Assembly (NCBI RefSeq): GCF_043290135.1
Contig: NC_134701.1
Location: 206,581,101 to 206,645,100 of the forward strand
Source of the DNA: Rhipicephalus microplus
Taxonomy: Eukaryota; Arthropoda; Arachnida; Ixodida; Ixodidae
Length of the DNA stretch: 64,000 nucleotides
Reading direction: 5' to 3'
In this document: piece by piece, positions 44,563 through 55,434 of the stretch
How the letters are laid out: the number at the start of each line of letters is the position of its first letter
How positions within the stretch are numbered: position 1 is the first letter of the stretch
Notes under the pieces: generated by a model
Told to the model about the DNA's origin: nothing
The model's input: the letters and a program-made list of their open reading frames with translations, nothing else
Databases searched by the model: none
Program-made: the position numbers and the translations under genes

Positions 44563-45199
44563 AAATACTTTTCAAATAGACGCTAATCGTCGTGAAACGT
44601 CAATAGTGGTTGCAGTGCTGCTTACCCCCCTCACCCCCAATTTATAAACATTACTTATGTACTCCTTTCATACAACCGTCACGTCAGGTTAGCGTCAATT
44701 GTGGTTAGGTGCGATGCGCTGAAGTTGATTTATGTAGCAGTGTCCAGGTCCAGCACTTTCACGAGCATCAGCGCTTCATATTGGCTTCTTGTGTTGCTAA
44801 TACGCATGTTGCAGTTGTCTTCGTTGTACAAGTGCAAACAACTGGAAATATAAACATGTGCGTGTGACATTTATACACATATTTAGCGTCATTTCAGGAC
44901 GTGTTGCTCAGTAAAAAAACTTGCAACAGGGTCACCTTCCCTCCGCACTCTTCACATAACGTCGATTCCCAGGTGCGTGGAATCTGCCGAATTTTTGAAT
45001 TTTTCTTTTTCAATTTCCAGTGCCTCGACAGCCATTACAAAGCGCTGTTCTTTGCCGAGACTGTGGCATATTATTTTAGTTTCGTGCATAATAATTGTCA
45101 GACCTACTTTTCTGCTTTCCGTGTCCACTTCAGTAACCATCAGCCGCAATTCGTCCCCCGAGGTATTATCAATTAGTTATTTTCCACTACTCTTAATAT

Positions 45200-45606
45200 T
45201 GCCACGTTTCATTTCCCAAGTTTTTGTTATCGTCCCAAAACACAACACGATTCTCAGCGCAAACCGCGCTTGCAGTTTTCGACAAGGTTCCGGACTGTAG
45301 TAGATGATTTCGATAAGATCAAGATCACTGTGCGAACGGTACAGATTGTTCTGGAACCTACGCCACCGCCAGCGATAACGCTAGAACATTCCACAGCAAG
45401 AGTATAAATGCTGACGCGCTTCGCCGCTTGTCAGTTGTTGATCGAAGGTCGACGCTCCGTTCGCCGCTATTAGTCCGAGACTGCTATCTGTGCGAGACTG
45501 CTGCTGCAATTGGACTTTCCGTTTACCGGGCACAGGTTCGCCCAAATAAACAGGTAAATCCCAACACGAAGTCTCCTGTTTTCGGCCACGTCCCGACCCT
45601 GTGACA
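45200..45606 (+). repeat. 5' LTR of 6 kb gypsy element
   Basis: 407 bp, TGCCACG ... GTGACA; the partner 50839-51245 has about 36 differences (9%). It is followed by 'tctggtggaagtgctgc', the likely primer-binding site. A TATAAA-like 'gtataaatgc' at about 45403 and AATAAA at about 45546 are plausible promoter and polyadenylation signals. The flanking atat is at 45196-45199. Confidence 0.95.
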
Positions 45607-45630
45607 TCTGGTGGAAGTGCTGCTTCGTTC

Positions 45631-46944
45631 ATGTACCGGACGCCCCCGTCAAGCCGTGAGCCCAGCCCACGTCGCGGAGAAGACACCGACACCAACCAGG
45701 AGGAGCGAACAAGCCGCCGACAGCAAGGGCTACCACCGGAGTACGGGCTTCTACAAGACAAGGCGCGGAAGACCAAGGCCATGACCGCGACTGCAGCGAC
45801 AATGACAACCGCAGCGTCCCAGCCCACGATGGTCATGCATCAACCCAGGAAACCACCAAATTTCCATGGGTCATCGTTAGAAGACCCGGAGTCCTGGCTA
45901 GAAACATACGACCGTGTGGCCGCCATCAACCCCTGGGACCATGATGAAAAGCTGCGTCGTGTGTTCTTCTATTTAGAAGACACCGCAAGGACTTGGCTTG
46001 AAAATCGAGAGGCCACGCTCCGAACGTGGGATGTTTTGTGCGGCGCATTCCTGCAAACGTTCGCGAGCGTCGCTCGCAAAGAGAGGGCCGCTGCTTTATT
46101 AGAAACCCGGGTTCAGGTACCAAATGAAAATGTCGCCATTTTCACAGAAGAAATCACCCGAATATTCTGTCACGCTGACCCAGACATGCCTGAGGAGAAA
46201 AAAGTTCGTTTCCTCATGCGAGGGGTCAAACAGGAGCTCTTCGCTGGACTGATGAGAAACCCACCGAAAACCGTCCAATAAATTGTAGCCGAAGCGACCA
46301 CTATCGAAAAGACCCTGGACATGCGCACCAGACAGTATAATCGTCGCCTGAATGCAGACTGCGCTGCTGCCCAAACCAGTAACTCCGGAGACCAGCGTGA
46401 AACGATCCGAGCGATCGTGCGGGAAGAGCAGCGCAAGCTGTTGCCTTCGGCGCAGCCTCAAGTGGATTCCATCGCCAACATTGTGCGAGAAGAAGTTCGG
46501 CAATCGCTTCAAATTCCCCACGCACCGCTGCCCGAGTCGGAAGCTATGAGCTACGCCGCTGCACTGCGCCACAACGCTCCTCCCCGTCCACGCCGAAATG
46601 CCGCCCCATCGCACTTCCGTCGACAGACGCCACCGCCGCCACCACCCCCACCGACGTCATACCGTTTGCCAGCGGCCCAGCGCAGTGCACCGATGAAGAC
46701 TGACGTCTGGCGCACCCCTGACCATCGCCCGCTCTGCTACCACTGCGGCGAGGCCGGACACACATACCACCGTTGCCAGTACCGACAGATGGGACTGCGT
46801 TGCTTCGCCGTCAATGCACCGCGTCCACAGCCAGGAGAACGACTACGTGACATCGCCGACTACCTGACAGGAACTCGGTGGACACCACGAAGCCCTTCGC
46901 GTTCGCCGTCGCCCAGCCGCCGCACGTCACCGCACCACCGCTAG
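45631..46944 (+). pseudogene. Gypsy gag with one stop
   Basis: The start Met at 45631 ('MYRTPPSSREPSPRR') follows the primer site. The capsid-like part 'PPNFHGSSLEDPESWLETYD' and 'DTARTWLENREATLRTWDV' is followed by a stop (TAA, 46279-46281, a single-base change from the expected Glu). The same frame then runs on through 'RAIVREEQRKLLPSAQPQVD' to an intact knuckle 'CYHCGEAGHTYHRC' and an Arg/Ser/Pro-rich end. Apart from the stop the frame is complete. Confidence 0.9.
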
Positions 46945-47024
46945 TACTCTGGCCCGACGCGGGGCTGGTCTCCTAGCCCGTCTCCGGGAAACTAAGGGCA
47001 GCAACCGGTGGAGGTGCGGTTGCT

Positions 47025-50000
47025 GTGCGACGAACTACCGAAGATCCTCCGACGACGACACCGCCGCGACGGAGCTTTCCGAACACAACGCCAACCAGGC
47101 AAAGCCCTGACGGCGAAAGCTCACTTACCGAAGGTGGCTTGACGACGCAACATGGAAGCAGCGGAACAAGCCGACGCAGCCGTGACCCGACGCCACGCTC
47201 TAACTGTAATGCGAGACGGCGAACTAGCGACTTCGACGTTCTTATCGACGGCCAATGTGTAACCGCTCTCGTCGATACTGGAGCCGACTATTCTGTCATC
47301 AGTGGGTCGTTCGCCGCGAAGTTAAAGAAAGTTAGGACAGCTTGGAAAGGCCCTTAAATCCGCACAGCTGGAGGTCATCTCGTAACGTCTGCAAAAATCT
47401 GCACAGCGAGAGTCACTATTAACGGCCGTATTTATCCTACAGACTTCGTAGTCCTACAGCGTTGCTCGAGAGATGTCATCCTTGGCATGGACTTATGCCT
47501 CCATGGTGCTGTAATCAACCTAAAAAACAAAGTCGATAACGTTATCTACAGAAGAAGCACTACCGCCGCGCACGCCGTCAGGACACCATGCCTTGAATGT
47601 GCTGGAAGAACAAGTCACCATTCCGCCTCGCTCAAGCGTCATTATTTCAGTCGGCGCTCCTAAATCACCTGACTTGGAAGGCATTGTTGAAGGCAGTCAG
47701 CATCTGTTGGTCACCCGAAATATTTGTGTCGCAAGAGGAATTGCAGAGCTGCGGGGAGGCAAAGCAACAGTTATGCTCACGAATTTCAGCATTGAGTACC
47801 AACATGTGAACAAAGGAACAATGGTCGCATACATCGAAGAAATTGTCGAAGCCACTAGTGCTTTCGCCCTCACCAATTCTGCGGAACCTGCTCAGAGGAA
47901 CCAAGCCCCTCCCATACCTTTCGACGTCAATCCCAGACTTCCGAACAATAAGCAAGAACAGCTCAAGGCCCTGCTCCTGCAATACGAGGATTGCTTTTCG
48001 TCGTCATCGAAAATTCGGCAGACCCCAATCATTAAACATAGCATCATAACCGAAGAAAATGCCAGACCACTCCGTCAGAGTCCGTACAGGGTTTCGACGC
48101 GAGAACGTGAGGCCATGAAGAGACAAGTTGATGAAATGCTTCGGGATGACATTATCCAGCCGTCCAAGAGTCCGTGGGCATCCCCCGCGGTGTTAGTGAA
48201 GAAAAAGGATGGGACGCTACGTTTCTGCGTCGATTATTGCCGCCTGAACAAAATCACAAGAAAGGACGTGTATCCTCTCCCACGAATAGACGACGCGCTT
48301 GATCGGCTCCATAACGCCAAGTGCTTTTCGTCAATAGACCTCAAGACTGGCAATTGGCAAAGCGAAGTCGACGAAAGAGACCAAAAGAAGACGGCGTTTA
48401 TAACACCGGACGGCCTCTTCAAGTTTAAGGTGATGCCCTTCGGCCTTTTCTCAGCGCTTGCAACTTTTCAACGCGTATAGATACAGTACTGGCAGGACTG
48501 AAGTGGCAGACTTTCCTTGTGTACTTGTACGACGTCGTCGTGTTTTCCTCGAGTTTCGAGGAGCATCTTCGGCGCCTTGAAGCTGTACTTCAAACCATCA
48601 AGACTTCCGGACTCACACTGAAGCCAGAAAAGTGCAGATTTGCGTATGAGGACCTCTTGTTTCTGGGGCACGTTATCAGCAAGTCTGGAGTTCGTCCCGG
48701 TACACAGAAAACAGCCGCCATCGCCGACTTCCCGCCGCCCACTGAAAAGAAAGCCGTACGCCGATTTCTGGGCCTGTGCGCCTATTATAGGCGGTTCGTG
48801 AAAAACTTCCCCACATCACCAATCATCTCACTAACCTTACCAAGGCCGAGGTGGAGTTCAAGTGGGAAACGCCACAGGAACACGCTTTCCAGGAGCTTAA
48901 ACATCGCCTCCAGACGCTTCCGTTACTTGCCCATTTCGACGAATTCGCCGAGACAGAAATACATACTGACGCAAGCAGCGTAGGTCTGGGCGCCGTTCTT
49001 GTGCAGAGGGCTGACGGACTTGAAAGGGTGATTATGTACGCCAGCCGATTGCTATCCAAAGCAGAAGCAAATTATTCCACAACAGAAAAGGAGTGCCTCG
49101 CCATCATCTGGGCTACGTCGAAATTTCGCCCCTACCTCTACGGCAGGCCCTTCAAAGTTGTGAGCGACCACCACACCTTGTGTTAGCTAGCCACCTTGAA
49201 GGACCCTTCAGGTCGCCTCGCACGATGAAGCCTGAGACTTCAAGAATATGACATTACTGTCATTTACAAGTCCGGCAAAAAACACTCCGACGCCGACTGT
49301 CTCTCTCGTGCGCCTGTCGACCAACCACTACCCGACGACCCGGATGACGACTACTTCTTGGGAACGATAACTACCGACGACTTCGCTGAACGACAGCGGG
49401 CCGACCCGGAACTTAAGGCCCTAATAGAATACCAAGAAGGCAGGAACACCGAAGTCCCAAAGGTATTCAAGCGCGCACTTGCGTCGTTCTTTCTACGAAA
49501 CGGTCTTCTACAAAAGAAAAACTTTTCACCGCTACGAGCTAAGTACCTCCTTGTGGTGCCTTCAGCTCTGCGACCAGAACTTCTGCAGGCCCTGCACGAC
49601 GATTCGACGGCAGGGCACCTCGGTATTTCTCGCACGCTCGCGAGGATACAAGAAAGGTACTACTGGCCACGTCTTACCACCGACGTCACTCATTATGTGA
49701 GGACATGCCGGGACTGTCAGCGACGCAAGACACCGCCGACAAGGCCAGTGGGAATTCTTCAGCCAATTGATCCACCTTGCCGACCTTTCCAGCAGATTGG
49801 TATGGACCTACTGGGGCCATTCCCGACGTCGGCTTCCGAAAACAAGTGGATCGTGGTAGCTACCGACTACCTCACCCGCTATGCCGAGACAAAAGCCCTG
49901 CCAAACGGCAGTGCATCCGAGGTAGCTTAAGTTCTTCGTCGAAAATATCGTCCTACGTCACCCCGCCCCGGAGGTCCTTATCACCGACAAATGAACGGCA

Positions 50001-50715
50001 TTCACTGCCGACTTAACTCAAGCGATCTTGGCATACACCCAAACAAACCACCGCCGGACGACAGCGTACCACCCACAGACCAACAGCCTCACCGAGCGAG
50101 TTAACAAGACGATCGCAGACATGCTGTCAATGTACATCGATGTCGAACACAAGACGTGGGACGCCATTCTTCCATATGTGAAGAATGGCGTCCCTTATGT
50201 AACACCCCCTGCGGGGTCTTTAAGGAAATAAAGTGAAAGTGAAAGTGAAAGTGACCTTCGCATAGAACATGGCAGTGCAGGAGACGACGCAGATATCTCC
50301 ATACAAATTGGTCTACGGAAGGAGCCCGGCAACGACGCTCGATGCCATGTTCCCCAACGTCACCGACGTAGAAAACCTCGATGTGAGCGAGTACCTTCCA
50401 CGCGCCGAAGGAGCCTGACAACTTGCGCGTCTCCGTATCAAGAATCAACAGACGACCGACAGCCACCGTTACAGTCTTCGACGACGCTTTGTGGAATGCC
50501 AGCCCGGTGAACGTGTTTGGGTGTGGACGCCGGTACGCCAACGTGGACTAAGTGAAAAGCTTCTGCGACGGTACTTCGGACCATACAGGGTGGTTCGACG
50601 TCTCAGCCCACTTGATAACGAGGTTGTCCCCGACGGCATCACAAACTCTCAACGACGCCGATTGCGACCTGAAGTCTTCCATGTCGCGCGCCTAAAGCCG
50701 TTTCATGCGCGTTAA
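47025..50715 (+). pseudogene. Gypsy pol with mutated RT active site
   Basis: Protease 'VTALVDTGADYSVISG' with a stop at 47355. RT from 47593 ('[20 protein letters not shown]') with a frame break near 48480. The catalytic motif reads YLYD rather than YLDD (48523-48534). RNase H '[17 protein letters not shown]' has stops at 49184 and near 49226. Integrase has a zinc finger ending 'CRDCQRRK', Asp in 'GMDLLGPF', a stop after 'ITDK', and Glu in 'NSLTERVNK'; a short foreign insert sits at about 50177-50251. The C-terminal domain ends 'VFHVARLKPFHA'. All domains are in standard order; the element is dead. Confidence 0.93.
50177..50251 (+). mobile_element. Tiny retroposed LINE/SINE tail in integrase
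   Basis: About 75 bases ('cgtcccttatgtaacacccc' ... 'ggaaataaag' then four GTGAAA-like units) interrupt the integrase between 'DAILPYV' and 'TFA'. It is bounded by gtga on both sides, a likely 4 bp or longer target duplication. The AATAAA-like end and GTGAAA tail suggest an extremely 5'-truncated non-LTR element. Confidence 0.65.
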
Positions 50716-50838
50716 CAAACTGAAACAGTGTTTTTTGTATTATTGTTGTATGATAATTTATTCATTGTATTTTCTTGCATTATTGTTGTACCTTCATCTT
50801 TAGATAAAGCATCGATGCCTTTTTTCAGAGGGGGGCAA

Positions 50839-51245
50839 TGGCACGTTCCATTTCCAAAGTTTTTGTTATCGTCCCAAAATACCACATGATTCTCAGCGCA
50901 GACCGCGCCTGCAGTTTTCGAGAAGGTTCCGGACTGTAGTAGATCATTTCAATAAGATCACGCCCACTGTGCGAACGGTACAGATTGTTCTGGAACTTAC
51001 GCCACCTCCAGTGATAGTGCTAGAATAATCTACGGCAAGAATATAAATGCCGACGCGCTTCGCCGCTTGTCAGCTGTTGATCGAAGGCCGACGCTCCGTT
51101 TGCCGCTATCAGTCCGAGACTGCTATCTGTGCGAGACTGCTGCTGTAATTGGACTTTCCGTTTACCGGGCACAGGTTCGCCCAAATAAACGGTTAAATCC
51201 CAACACGAAGTCTCCTGTCTTCGGCCACGTCACGACCCCGTGACG
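50839..51245 (+). repeat. 3' LTR of 6 kb gypsy element
   Basis: 407 bp, preceded by polypurine tract 'cagaggggggcaa'. The outside flank atat (51246-51249) matches 45196-45199. Arm A at 33730-33733 shows the uninterrupted site with a single atat. Confidence 0.95.
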
Positions 51246-51388
51246 ATATATATTTTGAAGATTGTCTTAATTGACAATGCTAAGACGTTTTATCTGCTTA
51301 TTTATCACATACGAGGTGTCGTAACGAGGTACGCATCGAATTCAAAAGCACAACACGCGTGGGTGTGCCCGCAATTAGTGAAGAGAAC

Positions 51389-51653
51389 TTGCCGTTCATC
51401 CAAAAGGGTGGCTGTTTCTGAGCGTTGCCCACGAATGTCTGCCTGGTGTAGAATTCCTGCCACGATGGGAATCGCAGCGTGTAACTGAGCTCGCCTGGCT
51501 CGGCCCATTCGAACACGACGCCGTAGTTGTTGGCGAGGCCCACCGCGTTCTTGCGTACGGACAGCTTGGCCACCATCTCAGCCTCGCTGGGGAATGACTC
51601 GAGCCTGACCGAGGGGAAGGCCTGGCGCAGCACTTCCTCACTGGTAACGTTGC
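51389..51653 (-). pseudogene. ABCA exon 2, duplicate copy (arm B)
   Basis: The same 265 nt, acceptor and donor as 33874-34138. The protein differs at only about four residues ('SEEVLRQ', 'VRKNAVG', 'FEWAEPGE'), although surrounding intron differs by about 7-10%. The frame is open. No exon 3 follows: its intron is interrupted by the LTR element and the duplication ends soon after. Coding on its own is unlikely. Confidence 0.8.
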
Positions 51654-52416
51654 CTGTTGGTGAGGTCCATGAAGTCGCACATTCGATTGCCCAAGTACTT
51701 TGTTCGGGTGGTGTCGCGACGTTAGCTAAAGCTCGAAAACAGCCAACTAGCACACCATTCACCATTGCCTGCTTGCGAACTGTACGCAGTGATCGAACGC
51801 AATTTGAAATACAGGATTCACAAACTTTTACGCCCACACCTGCGCACCCAACTATTGCTACCCAGGGCAAGACGGGCATCTTTACGCCACTAAGTATGGC
51901 TCCTTACCTCACGACGTAGCGAAATTGCTATGACATAGAGCTATAATTTGGGTTCACTCGCGGTAGCATTTTGATGCAGGCGAAATGCAAGAAGGCACGC
52001 ATGTTCACAGCTTTAAGTGATCTTGCAAGGACTCCAGACAGTCTTGAACACATATTTGGGTTGCGCGAAAGTCAACAGGATGGGCGCCCGTCCTGTACTG
52101 TTTTCTTCGTCCGTGCTTTTTTTTCGCGCAATCCGAATATGAAAGCTTTTATCCAGGCAGTCAACTTCAGTCCGAAGACCTCCTCTGTGGCATGCCTCAA
52201 GTTTCCGGGCCAAATACCAGCACTAGTTTGCTGCCTCTCCAAACCAAATGGGCACGTATGCTTGCAGTGTTAGTGAAAAGCATCACGTGAGAATACTGCA
52301 TGTCGTAGTAATCATTAAAGGTTCTGAAATAAGCGTAACGACCGTTGTGGCATAAACGTTTAAAAAAGGGCAGAATAAACAGCATAAAGAGCTAAAACTG
52401 CGCAGTTAATTTGCAC

Positions 52417-52700
52417 ACGTGCCTGGCGCCGGAACGAAGCCAAGAGAAGAAGGGAAGTTGATCGAAGGCCTTATCACGCTGGGCGCGTCGTTGTCGCTGC
52501 CAGCGAAAGTGGTGCCAATGGTGGGTATGGGCAGTGGCGTGTCGCCTACGTTGTAGCCGTTGCAGCGCAGATTGTTCTGCACCACCGTCAGCAGCAGCGG
52601 CGTCAGCACCTCCAGTGCCGTGATGGCCCAGTTGCGCCGAAGTCTGTACAGGTAGACGCTCTTCCAGAGCAGCAAGCGTAGCTGGCGCCAGTGCATAACC
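52417..52700 (-). pseudogene. ABCA exon 1, duplicate copy (arm B)
   Basis: ATG at 52696, 'MHWRQLRLLLWKSVYLYRLR'. It is identical in length to 34985-35268 with about three further changes (Y to N, S to T). Acceptor and donor are conserved. With exon 2 it could still be transcribed, but the nucleotide-binding and transmembrane exons are missing downstream. Confidence 0.8.
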
Positions 52701-54045
52701 CTGCATAGAAAAGCCGATACGAGGTAGTTGGCAAGTATCTTTGTTGTTATTTGCGACCACGAATATTACAATGGTTTCTATAAGGGTTTTGTGTAGCAAG
52801 AATGACTTGCTGTATAATGCGCTTCAGTAATATCAGCTCTTTATGGTAACTACAATCAATTAAAGGTCAATATTTTGCTGTCCTTTCACTCCTGGACAGC
52901 CTTGCGCGACAGGCAGTGTTTTACTGAAGAAAATAAAGCCAGAAAAAAGACAATTTACAGGACACAACACACAGTGATGAAGAAAGACAAAGTGCTTTTT
53001 GAACGACTGGTATCTGGTTGAAAGTGCTATATCTCCTTCAGTGACAGTGTGTATAAGAACGTAGTACCTAGTAGTGCCCGTAGGACGGTGTTCTGCTCTC
53101 CCATAGAGAGTACATCGTACTCTAAATTGTTAACTTTCTCTCTACACACACACACACACAATCGTACAAATAAAGTTTAAAGACACGTCTCGCACCATGT
53201 GTTTATTGAAATGGCTTGAAATGCGGTGTGCACACTTGTGCAGGCTTCCCGAATAGACAAATACCGGTTATTTACCTTTTTTATGCTGCGTAATGCTGCA
53301 GATGATCACTTTGCTGGCGACACTAGCTTGTTCGACGACTAGTTGACGTGCCCAGAACCCATATCATCAGTATTTTGCTTCGCTTGAATTGAATGCAATA
53401 AAAGAACAAACTGTGCTTGCACTTGAACCTAAAATTTCCTATTTACGAAAAACATGATGATGGCTAATTAGATAATAACTTTATGCTTATATACATGCTA
53501 AATATCTATAATTACTTAAACTCACGCAAGACAACACATTCCTACAATTTATTTCTTCGAATATAATATTGGGTACCTTGGAATCATGCCATGAAAATTT
53601 GACGCACTTGCAGACAGTGGATGATTAGTCGCGTCTGAAGGGGATATATTACAGCTCTCATGTAATACCAGGTGAGTTCCCACGTAAGGCTTGCTACTCC
53701 AGTGATCATCAGTGTAACGATTGTGGAGCTGTGGCTTCGCACGTATGCAGTCCGCCAAAGAATGACTAATCTGCCCTCAATGGCGTGGTTGGATTGTATT
53801 ATAACATCAGTCTCCTGAACAGTTATCACCACTTTTTGCTATCTATATCCTAAACCAATAATTTTCATTCTACCTCTTATGATAGTGAAACCTGAACAGG
53901 CGACATTGGGGGGAGGGAACGGTGGTCGCTGTGGGAAGCGGTTGTCGCGCACGTTGAAAATTTGTGGTGGTTCATAAATGGAAGAGTTCTTTAATGTCAG
54001 TGGGCAAGAGCAGCATTTTCTTGCATTCATTTATAGCCCTCAATG
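52701..54045. other. Upstream region of ABCA copy B
   Basis: Counterpart of 35269-36548, including one copy of the structured repeat (53081-53135), whose sequence here (GGGAGAGC) is closer to the 4.4-4.9 kb array than the arm A copy. No gene. Confidence 0.6.
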
Positions 54046-54059
54046 CAGTCTTAAAAGTG

Positions 54060-54297
54060 CCACGTCGTGGTGGTCTAGTGGCTAAGGTACTCGGCTGCTG
54101 ACCCGCAGGTCGCGCGATCGAATCCCGGCTGCGGCGGCTGCATTTCCGATGGAGGCGGAAATGTTGTAGGCCCGTGTGCTCAGAGTTGGGTGCACGTTAA
54201 AGAACCCCAGGTGGTCCAAATTTCCGGACTCTCCACTACGGCATCTCTCATAAACATATGGTGGTTTTCGGACGTTAAACCCCACATATCAATCAAT
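54060..54297 (+). mobile_element. Ruka-like SINE, arm B orthologue
   Basis: Full-length, flanked by cagtcttaaaagtg (54046-54059) and cagtcctaaaagta (from 54298). The same site in arm A holds this SINE plus a second partial copy. Confidence 0.9.
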
Positions 54298-54610
54298 CAG
54301 TCCTAAAAGTATATTTGCTTTGCGATTATAGCAACAATAAGCCCAGACAGCGTGATCGAGTCAGCTGCTCTTTATCAGTGTGGTATCGATAGTGCGACTA
54401 TAGCAGCTCACTCCGTTGGCGAACACGGCCAAGCACCCTCTTTCGACTGATCATGGTGTTCGGGTGCATGTTGCCAAGATGTGCGAGGAACCAGTTTGGA
54501 CTACGTGTCATCCAACGTCTCATTGATTTGCCCCCACAAGATGGTATTTACAACCGGCGCTTGTTACAAGGTGTCGAGGGCACCATAACAGTTCGTTGTC
54601 CGCTACTCAC

Positions 54611-54812
54611 ATCGTGGACGGCTTGCCGCTTTTCCTTGAGTGAGGGTCCAGGTGAGGAGGCCACGTCGAGGACAGAGCGGATGATGCAGGCCGGCAGGTA
54701 GTTCTCTCGCGAGGCACAGTCTAGCGCGTTGTCACGCGCGTCATGCACGACAGATGTCTTCGTCTTCTTCTCCACGAGAGCACCGAACAGATGCACGCGG
54801 TTTCCTATCCTT
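54611..54812 (-). CDS. Candidate upstream exon, arm B copy
   Basis: Counterpart of 37311-37507: 'VHLFGALVEKKTKTSVVHDA', 'LDVASSPGPSLKEKRQAVHD', same donor CACGAT|GTGAGT. Function unknown, and coding status doubtful. Confidence 0.3.
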
Positions 54813-55434
54813 TTTTTTTTCTTTTTTCTTTTTTTGTATTTACACAGAGCTGGTCTGCCCTCTGCCGATTCTGTGGAGAACTGAAAAATATCACACAATA
54901 CTTTTTGTCGTGTTCAAGATAGTCTCGTATCAGAACTCGATTTCTAATTTCTCCTTTTACAAAAATAGGCCTGACCTTGTCGGAGAAAAATATTATAAGC
55001 TTCGATGCCTCTGGCTTGGAATACTGCCACAAAGATGCCTTTGATGCTGTGTGTCATTTCATTAAAAATACTCAACGAGTATGATTTAGTCTGGTATTTA
55101 AAATTCTTCGTCTTTTCGACATGTTAAAATTTAGGTTTTCAAAATTATTCTCTTCAGGGTATTATGGCAGTCTGGAATACAGACTCAAAAACATATTACT
55201 TGTAGTTAAATTAAATATTTTACGTATAATTGCCATTTCATTCCTTCATTTTTGGTTTTAAATTTTATAGCTTACCTGAAATACCTTTTAACACTCTCTA
55301 CGTTGCATTCTTGACCAATCCCTCAAAGTGCCTACGTGCCATGTATCTAGTATAGCAAAGCACAGCAAAGAGAGCTTGTCTGGCTGGTTCTCCTAACTGT
55401 TCTTTTTGTTAAGTAAATGAGACAACTAAACGTT

